From an uncultured Roseateles sp. (lineage in GTDB: Bacteria > Pseudomonadota > Gammaproteobacteria > Burkholderiales > Burkholderiaceae_C), in assembly GCF_945956965.1 (NCBI RefSeq), contig NZ_CAMFJS010000001.1, positions 299,191-363,190 on the forward strand: 64,000 bases of DNA, in the 5' to 3' direction. Shown here piece after piece: positions 18,704 to 32,005 of the stretch; position 1 is the first letter of the stretch, and each line of letters begins with the position of its first letter. The notes under the pieces were generated by a model. It ran no database searches and was not told where the DNA came from. It worked only from the letters and a program-made list of their open reading frames with translations. The position numbers and the translations under genes are program-made.

Positions 18704-19669
18704 ATGACGCAGCAAGCCGCTCTCCATCCCATGCTCAATGTCGCCATCAAGGCGGCGCGTGCAGCTGGTGCCATCATCAATCGGGCCTCTATGGACCTCG
18801 ATATTCTGCGCATCAACACCAAGTCGCCCAATGACTTCGTGACCGAGGTGGACCAAGCCGCTGAGCAAATCATCATCGAAACCCTGTTGCAAGCCTACCC
18901 CGACCACGGCATCCTCGCCGAAGAGTCGGGCCGCGAGCATGGCAACAAGACTTCTGAGTTCGTCTGGATCATCGATCCGCTGGACGGCACCACCAACTTC
19001 ATCCACGGCCTGCCGATGTACTGCGTGTCCATCGCGCTGGCGCATCGCGGCGTGGTGCAGCAAGCCGTCGTTTACGACCCCACCCGCAACGATTTGTTCT
19101 ACGCCACCAAGGGCCGCGGCGCTTTCATGAATGACCGCCGCCTGCGCGTGTCCAAGCGCACCCGCCTGAGCGACGCGCTGATCGGCACCGGCTTCCCCTT
19201 CCGCCGTGGCGACAACTTCAAGCGTTATATGAAGATGTTTGAAGCCGTGATGGTGGAATGCGCCGGCCTGCGCCGCCCGGGCGCCGCCGCGCTGGACCTC
19301 TGCTATGTGGCCGCCGGCTACTACGACGCCTTCTTTGAAACCGGCCTGCAGCCTTGGGACGTCGCGGCTGGCTCGCTGATCATCACCGAAGCCGGTGGCC
19401 TGATCGGCAACTTCACCGGTGAGTCTGACTTCATGCATCAGCGCGAAGTGCTGGCCGGCAGCCCCAAGATCTACGGCCAACTGGTGCCCATCCTGGCGCC
19501 CTACACCCGCGTGATCAAGGAAGAAGAAGCCGCTGCTGACGCCGCTGGCGTGGGCAAAGACAGTGCCGCCACCCCCAGCGCCGCTGATGCCGTGGCCGCA
19601 GCCGCCGCACCGAAGAAGCGCGCCGCCGTGCGTATCCGCAAGGGCGAAGAAGGCGACGAACAAGCTTAA
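18704..19669 (+). CDS. suhB: Inositol-1-monophosphatase family protein SuhB
   Basis: 321 residues. Metal-binding motifs are EESG ([12 protein letters not shown]), [10 protein letters not shown] and the C-terminal [17 protein letters not shown]. SuhB hydrolyses inositol monophosphate in vitro and in E. coli joins the NusA/B/E/G rRNA antitermination complex. The catalytic fold ends near residue 265. Then comes a tail of about 55 residues, Ala-rich and ending in [15 protein letters not shown], which is basic and probably unstructured. Followed by a perfect-stem terminator. Confidence 0.93.
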   Translation: MTQQAALHPMLNVAIKAARAAGAIINRASMDLDILRINTKSPNDFVTEVDQAAEQIIIETLLQAYPDHGILAEESGREHGNKTSEFVWIIDPLDGTTNFIHGLPMYCVSIALAHRGVVQQAVVYDPTRNDLFYATKGRGAFMNDRRLRVSKRTRLSDALIGTGFPFRRGDNFKRYMKMFEAVMVECAGLRRPGAAALDLCYVAAGYYDAFFETGLQPWDVAAGSLIITEAGGLIGNFTGESDFMHQREVLAGSPKIYGQLVPILAPYTRVIKEEEAAADAAGVGKDSAATPSAADAVAAAAAPKKRAAVRIRKGEEGDEQA

Positions 19670-19681
19670 ACAAAGCAATCC

Positions 19682-19718
19682 ACACGAAGGGAACTAAACT
19701 CCGTCCCAAGCTTCGTGT
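19682..19718. repeat. Inverted repeat between suhB and mutS
   Basis: ACACGAAG (19682-19689) and CTTCGTGT (19711-19718) are perfect complements 21 bases apart. The spacer contains TAAACT (19695-19700), a possible -10 for mutS. It could be an operator or an RNA hairpin. Confidence 0.5.
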
Positions 19719-19725
19719 CACACCA

Positions 19726-19760
19726 AACAAAGCCCTCTTCCGAGGGCTTTGTTCATTTTT
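19726..19760 (+). terminator. Intrinsic terminator between suhB and mutS
   Basis: A perfect 12-bp stem AACAAAGCCCTC/GAGGGCTTTGTT with a TTCC loop, followed by CATTTTT. It ends only 19 bases before the mutS start, leaving no room for a mutS promoter after it. Confidence 0.88.
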
Positions 19761-19778
19761 CCGCCGATTTCCTCACTC

Positions 19779-22360
19779 ATGAGTCAAACCCCAGACTTCT
19801 CCACCCACACCCCGGTGATGGCGCAATACCTGCGCATCAAGCATGAGCATCCGGACGATCTGGTGTTCTTCCGCATGGGGGATTTCTACGAAGTCTTTTT
19901 TGACGATGCCCGCCAGGCCAATGCCTTGCTGGACATCACCCTGACCACGCGCGGCCAAAGCGCGGGCGAGCCGGTGGTGATGGCCGGTGTGCCGGTCAGC
20001 GCGCTGGAGTCCTATCTGGCCAAGCTGATCAAGCTGGGCGTGCCGGTGGCGATTGCCGAGCAAGTGGGCGATGTGGCCACCAGCAAAGGCCCGGTGGAGC
20101 GCAAGGTGGTGCGCGTGGTCACCCCCGGCACCGTGACCGACACGGAATTGCTGGCGGACAAGCAAGACTCGGTGCTGATGGCCGTGGTCACGCAAGGCAA
20201 GACTTACGGCCTGGCTTGGCTATCGCTCACCCAAGGCCATATCGGCCTGGCCGAATGCAGCGACAAAGAGCTGCCCTCCTGGCTGGCCCGCTTGAGCCCG
20301 GCCGAGGTGCTGGTGGACCGCGAACGCCAGCCCGCTGCGGTCTTGGCCGCACGCGCGCCCATCACCAACCGCCCCAGCTGGCAGTTCGACAGCGCCCTGG
20401 GCGCGCGCAAGCTGTGCGAGCAATTGGCTGTGGCCAGCCTGGCCGGCTTCAATGCACAAGAGTTGAAGGCGGCCCACGCCGCCGCTGCCGCCTTGTTGAG
20501 CTATGCCGAACACACCCAGGGCCGCGCCCTGGCGCATGTGAAGGCCTTGACAGTGCAGCGCAGCGGCGAGCTGCTGGACATGCCTCCTGCCACCCAGCGC
20601 AACCTGGAATTGGTGCAGACCTTGCGCGGCGAAACTTCGCCCACGCTCTTGTCCTTGCTGGACAGCTGCCGCACCGGCATGGGCAGCCGCGCTCTGCGCC
20701 ACTGGCTTTTGAACCCCAAGCGCCTGCGTACCGAAGCGGTGGGCCGCCACGATGCGATCGACGCTTTTTTGCGCAGCAGCCCCGAGCCCCTGCGCGAAAG
20801 CCTGCGCCAGGTTTCCGATGTGGAACGCATCGCTGCCCGCATCGCCCTGCGCCAGGTACGTCCGCGCGAGTTGGCAGGCTTGCGCGCCACCCTGCAGGCC
20901 TTGCCCGCCCTGCAGAACACCTTGCCGGCAGGCAGCGCCTTGATCGACGAGTTGGCCGCCGGCCTGCGCGCCTCACCGCATATCGAAGAGCTGCTGCGCC
21001 GTGCGATTGCCGAGGAGCCGGCAGTGCTGGTGCGTGATGGCGGCGTCATCGCCAGCGGCTTTGATGCCGAACTGGACGAACTGCGCGCCATCAGCCAGAA
21101 CTGCGATGCCTTTTTGCTCGACCTCGAAACCCGCGAACGCAGCCGCACCGGCATTGCCAATTTGCGGGTGCAGTACAACCGGGTGCATGGCTTTTACATC
21201 GAGGTCACGCAAGGCCAGGTGGACAAGGTGCCGCTGGATTACCAGCGCCGCCAGACGCTCAAGAACGCCGAGCGCTACATCACGCCCGAGCTGAAAGCCT
21301 TTGAAGACAAGGCCTTGTCGGCACAAGAGCGTTCCTTGTCGCGCGAGAAGCTGCTGTTTGAGCAGATCCTCGACCAGTTGATTGAAGAATTGGCGCCTCT
21401 AACCCTGCTGGGCCGCGCCCTTGCCAGCCTGGACGCACTGGCCGCCTTGGCCGAGCGCGCGAGCAGCCTGGGCTGGTGCCGACCCGAGTTTGTCAGCCAG
21501 CCCTGCATCGCCATCACCGCCGGGCGGCACCCGGTCGTGGAAGCGCGCTTGCGGGAGACCGGCGCGGGTGAGTTCATGGCCAATGATTGCCAGTTCGACG
21601 CCCGCACCCGCTTCGCCGTCATCACCGGCCCAAATATGGGCGGCAAGAGCACCTTCATGCGCCAGGTCGCACTGATCGCCCTGCTGGCTGCCATGGGCAG
21701 CTATGTGCCCGCCACTGCCTGCCGCCTGGGGCCGCTGGATGCCATCCACACCCGCATCGGCGCGGCGGATGACTTGGCCAATGCCCAGTCCACTTTCATG
21801 CTGGAGATGACCGAGGGCGCGGCGATTTTGCACAGCGCCACCGAGCAGTCGCTGGTGTTGATGGACGAGATCGGGCGCGGCACCTCCACCTTCGACGGTC
21901 TGGCCCTGGCCGGCGCCATCGCCAGCCATCTGCACGACAAGACCCGCGCGTTCACGCTGTTCGCGACCCACTATTTCGAGCTGACCGAGTTCCCCACCAA
22001 GCACCCGCAAGCCATCAACTGCCATGTTGGCGCGGTGGAGAGTGGCGAGAACATCGTCTTCCTGCACGAGATTCAGCCAGGGCCCGCCAGCCGCAGCTAC
22101 GGCGTGCAAGTGGCCCGCTTGGCCGGCATGCCCGCCAGCCTAGTGCGCCAGGCGCGCGCGACGCTGGAGGCACTCGAAGCCAAGGCCAGCGCAGGCGACG
22201 TGCAGATCGATTTGTTTGCCGCGCCGCCGGAACCCAGCAGCCCTGCCGCCGAGGTGACAAGTGCGCTGCAACAGGCGATGAATGATGTGAACCCGGACAC
22301 CCTCAGCCCCCGCGAGGCCCTGGACTTGATCTACCAACTCAAACAACTGAGCCTTCCCGC

Positions 22361-22364
<4 letters not shown>
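19779..22364 (+). CDS. mutS: DNA mismatch repair protein MutS
   Basis: 861 residues. GDFYE at 34-38 contains the mismatch-contacting Phe36 and Glu38, same numbering as E. coli. Walker [10 protein letters not shown] lies near 617-625, Walker [15 protein letters not shown] near 692-705, followed by [10 protein letters not shown]. It recognises mismatches as a dimer and recruits MutL. The ATG at 19779 is preferred because an in-frame start at 19749 would begin within the terminator. No clear Shine-Dalgarno precedes it. Stop overlaps the next gene (ATGA). Confidence 0.97.
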
Positions 22365-24936
<2,572 letters not shown>

Positions 24937-24951
24937 GCCTGATCTGACCGC

Positions 24952-25242
24952 ATGAGCAGCGCCTACATCCTTGCCAACGTCCAGGTGACAAACCCCGTCC
25001 AGTACGGGGAGTACATCAAATTCTCCAGCCAGGCCATGCAGGCCCACGGCGCGGAGGTTTGCGTGCGCGGCGGCAAGGTGGAGGTGCTGGAAGGGGACTG
25101 GGCGCCTGAGCGCGTGGTGCTGCTCAAGTTCCCTTCCCCGGCCGCGGCCAAAGCGTTTTACGAATCCCCCGAATACAGCCAAGCTCGGCAGGCCCGCGCC
25201 GGTGCCGCTGTGATGCGCATGGTGCTGATCGAAGGCGTTTGA
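24952..25242 (+). CDS. DUF1330 family protein
   Basis: 96 residues with the dimeric ferredoxin-like (ABM) pattern of DUF1330: YILANVQVTNPVQYGEY at the start, VLEGDWAPERVVLLKFPS in the middle and FYESPEYSQARQARAGAA at the end. Function unknown. It lies 15 bases after pyrG and 111 before eno, the standard Burkholderiales position. Confidence 0.9.
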   Translation: MSSAYILANVQVTNPVQYGEYIKFSSQAMQAHGAEVCVRGGKVEVLEGDWAPERVVLLKFPSPAAAKAFYESPEYSQARQARAGAAVMRMVLIEGV

Positions 25243-25350
25243 GACCCGCAACACAGGGTGCGGCAAGCGCCGCTCTCTTGTTCTGCGCTGGTAACGCAAA
25301 ACTGGCACCATGCACGGCTTGAATTGAGATTTTGACCTTTTGGAGACTGA

Positions 25351-26640
<1,290 letters not shown>

Positions 26641-26662
26641 AACGGGTTTAGCAACGTGAGAT

Positions 26663-26693
26663 ACGGCCCGGATGCGAACAGCATCCGGGCCGT
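26663..26693 (+). terminator. Strong hairpin after eno
   Basis: A perfect 13-bp stem ACGGCCCGGATGC/GCATCCGGGCCGT with loop GAACA, beginning 22 bases after the stop. No T run follows, so it may be an mRNA 3' stabiliser or a Rho-assisted terminator, not a classical intrinsic one. Confidence 0.5.
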
Positions 26694-26702
26694 AGTGCTA
26701 AT

Positions 26703-26767
26703 TGGCCACAGGATTGGGCCACAGGATTCGACCGTAGGAATCCGCCACAAAATTTCGCCACAAGCTT
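26703..26767. repeat. Five tandem degenerate 13-bp repeats upstream of ftsB
   Basis: Units at 26703, 26716, 26729, 26742 and 26755, all 13 bases, share a xxxCCxxAxxxTT-like frame. Units 1 and 2 (GGCCACAGGATT) are identical in 12 of 13 positions; units 4 and 5 (CGCCACAA) share their first half. A weaker sixth unit runs to 26780. Confidence 0.65.
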
Positions 26768-26783
26768 TGGTTACACTGCCAGC

Positions 26784-27053
26784 GTGAAATCCATCAGCTT
26801 CATCCTCGCTGCGTTTTTGCTCGTCATCCAGGCACAGCTCTGGCTGGGCAAAGGCAGCCTGCCGCGCGGCGCCCAGTTGCGCGAGGAGCTGGCCAAGGCC
26901 CAGGGCGCCAACGAACAGGCGCGCGCCCGCAATGCCCAGATCGAGGCCGAACTGCGCGACCTGCGCGAAGGCCTGGAGATGGTGGAAGAAAAAGCCCGCA
27001 ACGAGCTGGGCATGATCAAGCCCGACGAGATCTACGTCCAAGTCCGGCGCTAA
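26784..27053 (+). CDS. ftsB: Cell division protein FtsB
   Basis: 89 residues from a GTG start. One N-terminal transmembrane helix (SFILAAFLLVIQAQLWLGKG) is followed by a periplasmic coiled coil (LREELAKAQGANEQARARN) and the conserved EEKARNELGMIKPDEI. FtsB forms the FtsQBL complex that activates septal peptidoglycan synthesis. The eno-ftsB order is conserved in proteobacteria. Confidence 0.95.
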   Translation: MKSISFILAAFLLVIQAQLWLGKGSLPRGAQLREELAKAQGANEQARARNAQIEAELRDLREGLEMVEEKARNELGMIKPDEIYVQVRR

Positions 27054-27074
27054 TCCCTTTAGCCCTGAAGCTCA

Positions 27075-27719
27075 ATGATGGACGCCCTGCTGCAGCAGCT
27101 GCAACCCCTTTTAACGCCCGCTTTCACCCTGCTGGGTAGCCCGATTACCTGGACAGAAGTGCTGGCCTTTGTGATGGCGGTGTGGATGGTGATCTGCAAT
27201 ATGCGGGTCCATGCGCTGGCCTGGCCGCTGGCCATCCTCAGCTCCTTACTCTACTTCCTGCTGTTCTGGAACGGCAAGCTCTATGGCGAGGCCTCTCTGC
27301 AGTTGCTGTTTGCTGGCTTGGCGCTGTGGGGCTGGTGGCAATGGCTGCGCGGCAAGGATGAGCAAGGCCAGCAACTGCGTGTGCGGCGCCTGAGCCCGCG
27401 TGGCCTGGGCGCGGCCGTGCTGATCACACTTCTAGCCTGGCCGGTGCTTGGCCTCTTCCTGCACCACCAAACCGATTCCACCCTGCCTTACTGGGATGCG
27501 CTGCCCACTGTCGCCAGCCTGCTGGGCCAGTGGTTGCTGGGGCGCAAATACCAAGAAAACTGGTCGGTATGGGTGCTGGTCAATATCGTCAGCGTGACCC
27601 TGTTTGCCTACAAGGGCTATTGGCTCACCGTCGTGCTCTACGCGGTGTTCATTCCCATGTCCGTGGCTGGTTGGCGCGCCTGGCAAAAGCAGCTGCCAGC
27701 GCCTAGCCACGCCGTATGA
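27075..27719 (+). CDS. pnuC: PnuC-family nicotinamide riboside/mononucleotide transporter
   Basis: 214 residues, about seven transmembrane helices. WPLAILSSLLYFLLFWNGKLYGE and GRKYQENWSVWVLVNIVSV with the following YKG are the PnuC signatures; the second includes the conserved Asn-Trp substrate stack. PnuC moves nicotinamide riboside by facilitated diffusion, trapped by phosphorylation. The gene overlaps by 4 bp a NadR-like kinase, which supports that role. A second ATG three bases later is also possible. Confidence 0.9.
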   Translation: MMDALLQQLQPLLTPAFTLLGSPITWTEVLAFVMAVWMVICNMRVHALAWPLAILSSLLYFLLFWNGKLYGEASLQLLFAGLALWGWWQWLRGKDEQGQQLRVRRLSPRGLGAAVLITLLAWPVLGLFLHHQTDSTLPYWDALPTVASLLGQWLLGRKYQENWSVWVLVNIVSVTLFAYKGYWLTVVLYAVFIPMSVAGWRAWQKQLPAPSHAV

Positions 27720-28432
27720 ATCAGCCATCCGCCAAACAGGCGCAGCCCGGCATTTTGATCGCCTTGCTGGGCGCAGAAAGCACCGGCAAGTCGGTGTTGG
27801 CCCAGAGCTTGGGTCAAGCGCTTGAGCAAGCCACCGGCCTGCGCTGCACCACCGTGCCCGAGTATTTGCGCCAGTGGTGCGATACACATGGCCGCACCCC
27901 ACTTGCCAACGAACAGCTGGAAATCGCTCGCACACAAGCGGCCCACATCGATGCCGCCGCCCAGACGCATCAGTTGGTGGTCTGCGACACCACGCCGGTG
28001 ATGACGGCCGTCTACAGCCAGCTGCTGTTTCAAGACCGCAGCTTGTGGCCCGAGGCCCTGGCCTTTCAGCGCCGCTGCGCTCTGACCCTGCTCACTGCGC
28101 TGGACTTGCCCTGGGTGGCGGATGGCTTGCAACGCGATGGCCCCCAGGTGCGCGCCCCCGTCGATGCAGCCCTGCGTCAAGGTTTGATTCAGGCCGGCCT
28201 GAGCTGGTCGGTGGTCTCAGGCAGTGGCGCGGCTAGGCTGGAGTCGGCGCTCAACGCCGTCAGCCCTTTGCTGATGAAACGCCAAGGAGTGCCCGCCATG
28301 CCGGCGCGCGGCCTGTTCACCCGTTTGGATGCGCGCCAGGCCAATATGCCGGCCTGGCAATGGCTGTGCGAGAAATGCGATGTGCCAGAGTGTGAGCACC
28401 AGAGCCTGCGCTTGGCACAGAAACTGGCTTAG
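27716..28432 (+). CDS. NadR-like P-loop kinase (probable ribosylnicotinamide kinase)
   Basis: 238 residues. Walker A GAESTGKS near residues 20-27 and VPEYLRQW match the C-terminal ribosylnicotinamide kinase domain of NadR. VVCDTTPVMTAVYS is the Walker-B-like strand. The NMN adenylyltransferase and DNA-binding domains of NadR are absent. Coupled to pnuC by ATGA, so it would phosphorylate imported nicotinamide riboside to NMN. The region after about residue 165 diverges from NadR and ends with a Cys-containing tail. Confidence 0.82.
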   Translation: MNQPSAKQAQPGILIALLGAESTGKSVLAQSLGQALEQATGLRCTTVPEYLRQWCDTHGRTPLANEQLEIARTQAAHIDAAAQTHQLVVCDTTPVMTAVYSQLLFQDRSLWPEALAFQRRCALTLLTALDLPWVADGLQRDGPQVRAPVDAALRQGLIQAGLSWSVVSGSGAARLESALNAVSPLLMKRQGVPAMPARGLFTRLDARQANMPAWQWLCEKCDVPECEHQSLRLAQKLA

Positions 28433-28483
28433 GGATAAAGCCAGGGCAAGCCTCAAGCAGCGAGGCAAGCGCCCTTCACTCGT

Positions 28484-29440
28484 TTACTGAACCGTCTCGC
28501 TGCCACCCGGCTGAGCCAGATCGGCCGAGAAAAGCGCGCCCATATCGACGGCATCGAAGTGATACTGCAGACCGCAGAATTCACAGCCAATTTCCACCTG
28601 GCCGCGCTCGGCCAGCACGCTGTCGACTTCCTCGGCGCCCAGGCCTTTGAGCATCTGGCCCACCCGCTCGCGCGAGCAGCTGCAGGCGAAGCGCGGCGTC
28701 AGCGGCTCGAAGCGGCGCACGGTTTCTTCCCAGAACAAGCGGCGCAGCACGGTATCGGCATCCAGGGTCAGCAACTCCTCGGACGTCAGGGTCGCGGCCA
28801 GCATGCTGATGCGATTGAAAGCGTCCGACAAGCCGATGTCGTCCTCATGCTTGCTGCCGCCCAAATTGCCCACGCCTTCCAGCGGCAGGCGTTGAATCAA
28901 GAGGCCGGCGGCCATCTCATCGTTGGCGGCCAAGACCAGCTTGGTGTCGAGCTGTTCGGACTGCAGCATGTAATGCTCCAGCACTTCGGAGAGCTTTTGC
29001 AGCGGCTCGCGCTGGTCGCCATGCAAGGGCACCACGCCCTGGTAGGGCTGCTGGCCCGGGAACTTGTCCTTGGGGTCCAGGGTGATGGCGCAGCGGCCCT
29101 GGCCGTGCACATTCAGCATGGCTTCGAGTTGCGCGCCAGCGGGCACCTCGCCCACCAGCTTGGCGGTGGCACGGAAGCTCAAGTCATGCTGCGCCTCGGC
29201 CACGGCCAGCTTGACCGGACCATCGCCAAACACCTGCAGCACCAGGGCGCCGTTGAACTTGATATTGCTCTGCATCAGCACGGCCGCTGCGGCCATTTCG
29301 CCGAGCAGGGCGCGCAACTCGGGCGGATGGGCGCCGACCGTCTCGCGGCGCTTGAGCACCTCACGCCAACCTTCGGTCAGGCGCACCAAGATGCCGCGCA
29401 CCGGCAGGCCTTCGAACAAGAATTTATGCAGTTCACTCAT
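28484..29440 (-). CDS. hslO: Redox-regulated chaperone Hsp33
   Basis: 318 residues. The C-terminal zinc switch contains FACSCSRERVG and IGCEFCGLQYHFD, the CxC and CxxC pairs that form disulfides on oxidation. The N-terminal RGILVRLTEGW and the FKVNGAL-like IKFNGALVLQVFGDGPVK are the family core. It prevents aggregation under oxidative unfolding stress. Located downstream of a gamma-carbonic anhydrase gene in the same direction (68 bases). Confidence 0.95.
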   Translation of the reverse strand: MSELHKFLFEGLPVRGILVRLTEGWREVLKRRETVGAHPPELRALLGEMAAAAVLMQSNIKFNGALVLQVFGDGPVKLAVAEAQHDLSFRATAKLVGEVPAGAQLEAMLNVHGQGRCAITLDPKDKFPGQQPYQGVVPLHGDQREPLQKLSEVLEHYMLQSEQLDTKLVLAANDEMAAGLLIQRLPLEGVGNLGGSKHEDDIGLSDAFNRISMLAATLTSEELLTLDADTVLRRLFWEETVRRFEPLTPRFACSCSRERVGQMLKGLGAEEVDSVLAERGQVEIGCEFCGLQYHFDAVDMGALFSADLAQPGGSETVQ

Positions 29441-29508
29441 CAGTCAATTTCTCTAATTCAGTGGGTGACAGAGTGAGTCGCTATTGGCGCGAGGTCTGCC
29501 ACGCCGGT

Positions 29509-30033
29509 TCAAGCCAGCTTCTTCAGGCCACGCGCGTAGGCGCGGCCGTTCTCGATGTAATGGGCGGCGCTGAGCTTCAAGCCTTCGATCTGCTCGGGGC
29601 TCAAGGGGCGAATCACCCGCGCCGGGCTACCGACAATCAGCGAGCCGTCCGGGAACTCTTTGCCCTCGGTCACCAGCGCGCCCGCGCCCACCAGGCAATG
29701 CTTGCCGATCTTGGCGCCATTGAGCACGATGGCACCGATGCCGATCAAGGAATAGTCGCCCACCGTGCAGCCGTGCAGCATGACTTTGTGCCCCACGGTC
29801 ACGCCCTCGCCCAGCACCAGCGGAAAGCCGTGGTCGGCATGCAGCACCGAAGCGTCTTGGATATTGCTGCGCGCGCCGATGGTCAGCGACTCGGTATCGC
29901 CACGCAGCACCGAGTTGAACCACACGGTGACATCCTCACCCAGCGTGACCCGCCCGATCACCTCGGCGCTGTCGGCCACCCAGGCGGAGTCAGCGACTGT
30001 GGGGACATCCTCATCCAGTTGATAAATGGCCAT
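29509..30033 (-). CDS. Gamma-carbonic anhydrase family protein (YrdA/PaaY-like)
   Basis: 174 residues of left-handed beta-helix hexapeptide repeats. Zinc ligands are seen in [11 protein letters not shown] and VGHKVMLHG, the spacing of YrdA/PaaY proteins. Most of this subgroup have weak or no carbonic anhydrase activity; PaaY is a thioesterase. Upstream of hslO on the same strand. Confidence 0.88.
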   Translation of the reverse strand: MAIYQLDEDVPTVADSAWVADSAEVIGRVTLGEDVTVWFNSVLRGDTESLTIGARSNIQDASVLHADHGFPLVLGEGVTVGHKVMLHGCTVGDYSLIGIGAIVLNGAKIGKHCLVGAGALVTEGKEFPDGSLIVGSPARVIRPLSPEQIEGLKLSAAHYIENGRAYARGLKKLA

Positions 30034-30142
30034 TGCGTTTCAAACTCCAGGGCAGGCACTGCGGGGCCGTCACCCAGCTCGCAGCAAAACGGTTGATTTT
30101 ACCGGCCAGACCAATTCCGCGTGCAGGCGGGACAATGTGGGC

Positions 30143-30946
30143 ATGGAAATTCGTCGCCGCGCCCTGGAAGTCCTCCGTATCCCTGACCCCGCCCTGAAGG
30201 CCGCCGCCGCCCGCGAGCTTTATCAAGCCGCCTTGACGCAAGTGCAGCAAGGGCATGCGCTGGATACCGACACCATCATCCCCACTCCTGCCGATCTGCC
30301 CGGCCGCCCCGCTCGGCCGCGGCTGCTGTCGGCCCTGCAAGTGCCCCATCGCTCGCCCTTCACCCGCGAAGGCCGGGCGGCGCTGATTCACGCCATTGCC
30401 CATATCGAGTTCAACGCCATCAATCTGGGCCTGGACGCCGCCTGGCGCTTCGCCGGCATGCCGGTGCAGTTTTATCTGGACTGGCTGCAGGTGGCCGCCG
30501 AAGAGGCCCTGCATTTCAATCTGCTGCACGAGCATCTGCAGCAGACCCTCGGCCACGCTTACGGTGACTTCGATGCTCACGACGGTCTTTGGACCATGGC
30601 GGAAAAAACGGCCGGCGATGTCCTGGCCCGCATGGCCCTGGTGCCGCGCACCTTGGAAGCACGCGGCCTGGATGCCACGCCGCCCCTGCAGGCCAAGCTG
30701 GCGCGTGCCGGCGATCAGCGCGCGGTGGAGATTCTCGACATCATCTTGCGGGACGAGATCGGCCATGTGCAGATCGGCAACCACTGGTACCGCCACTGCT
30801 GCCGCGAGCGCGGCCTGGACCCGATCGCGCTCTACCCCGACTTGGTGGCGCGCTACGAGGCGCCGCGCCTGCGGCCACCCTTCAATTTCGATGCCCGCGA
30901 GGCCGCCGGTTTCAGCGCCGAAGAGCTGGCCTATCTGCGCAGCTGA
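30143..30946 (+). CDS. DUF455 ferritin-like protein
   Basis: 267 residues. Carboxylate/histidine motifs HAIAHIEFNAINLGLD, AEEALHFNLLHEHL and ILRDEIGHVQIGNHWY form a di-iron ferritin-like helical bundle. Members resemble tRNA-hydroxylase (MiaE)-type enzymes but the reaction is unknown. The ATG at 30143 follows the likely promoter region; an earlier frame to 30026 overlaps the carbonic anhydrase 5' end and is unlikely to be used. Confidence 0.88.
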   Translation: MEIRRRALEVLRIPDPALKAAAARELYQAALTQVQQGHALDTDTIIPTPADLPGRPARPRLLSALQVPHRSPFTREGRAALIHAIAHIEFNAINLGLDAAWRFAGMPVQFYLDWLQVAAEEALHFNLLHEHLQQTLGHAYGDFDAHDGLWTMAEKTAGDVLARMALVPRTLEARGLDATPPLQAKLARAGDQRAVEILDIILRDEIGHVQIGNHWYRHCCRERGLDPIALYPDLVARYEAPRLRPPFNFDAREAAGFSAEELAYLRS

Positions 30947-31017
30947 TAATTGAGGGCTTTGCCCATTTCGACCCTTTCGCGCGCTTCGCCCCCGATCCCT
31001 TTTGCCTCCGCTGCCCC

Positions 31018-31929
31018 ATGACCCGCGTTCAAGCCAATCTTCTGCTCGTTTTCATCGCTCTGATCTGGGGTTCGGCCTTTGTGGCGCAGGCGCAAGCCAT
31101 GGCGCATCTGGGGCCGATGCTCTTCACCGGCGTGCGGTTTTTGATCGGCGCGCTGGTGATCCTGCCCTTCGTCTGGTTTGAGTGGCGCAAGCAGTCGGCG
31201 CGCGGCAAGGCCTTGACGCCGCGGGACTTCGGCAAGATTGCCGCGCTGGGCAGCTTGCTGGTGCTGGGTGCGGCGATGCAGCAGATCGGCATCGTCAGCA
31301 CCACGGTCACCAATGCCGGTTTTCTGACCGCGCTCTACGTGCCCTTGGTGCCGGTGCTGGGCTGGTTGCTCCTGCGCCAATTGCCGCATTGGTCGGTGTG
31401 GCCGGGTGCGCTGGCCTGTTTGGTGGGCGCCTTCTTGTTGTCGGGCGCACAGAAACTGGAGATCGGCACCGGCGACCTGTGGGTGATCTGCTCGGCACTG
31501 CCCTGGGCGGTGCATGTATTGATGGTGGGCCGTGTGGCGGACCACATGGCTGCGCCCTTTGCCGTCGCCTTCGGCCAATTTGTGGTTTGCGGTTTGCTGG
31601 CCCTGGCTTGGGGCCTGCTGTTCGAAGCCAATCAGTGGGCCGATGTGCAGGCCGCGCTGAGCCCTTTGCTCTACACCGGTGTGCTGTCGGTGGGTGTGGC
31701 TTTCACCGCGCAGGTGGTGGCGCAGCGTTATGCGCATGCGGCGGACGCGGCCATCATCTTGTCCTCCGAGACCTTGTTCGCCGCCGCCTTCGGCTTCGTG
31801 CTGATGGGCGACCGGCTGAGCCCCGCCGGTTGGCTGGGCTGCAGCCTGATCTTCGTCAGCATGGTAATGGTGCAGTTACTGCCCACCCTGAGCAGCCTGC
31901 GCAGCAACTGGCAGTCGCGCGAGGCCTGA
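31018..31929 (+). CDS. EamA-family (DMT) transporter
   Basis: 303 residues, ten transmembrane helices in two EamA repeats. The first repeat starts LLLVFIALIWGSAFV and includes TNAGFLTALYVPLVPVLG; the second begins GDLWVICSALPWAVHVLMVGR and includes AAIILSSETLFAAAFG. Exporter or permease of small metabolites; substrate unknown. The ATG at 31018 is chosen because the open frame further upstream overlaps the DUF455 gene out of frame. Confidence 0.9.
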   Translation: MTRVQANLLLVFIALIWGSAFVAQAQAMAHLGPMLFTGVRFLIGALVILPFVWFEWRKQSARGKALTPRDFGKIAALGSLLVLGAAMQQIGIVSTTVTNAGFLTALYVPLVPVLGWLLLRQLPHWSVWPGALACLVGAFLLSGAQKLEIGTGDLWVICSALPWAVHVLMVGRVADHMAAPFAVAFGQFVVCGLLALAWGLLFEANQWADVQAALSPLLYTGVLSVGVAFTAQVVAQRYAHAADAAIILSSETLFAAAFGFVLMGDRLSPAGWLGCSLIFVSMVMVQLLPTLSSLRSNWQSREA

Positions 31930-32005
31930 AGCCTTGTGCGGCCTCGCGCAACCACGAGCCTAAAGTGGCGGGCGCAGCTGCCTCTAGGCGCAAGGCTGAG
32001 CCGGC

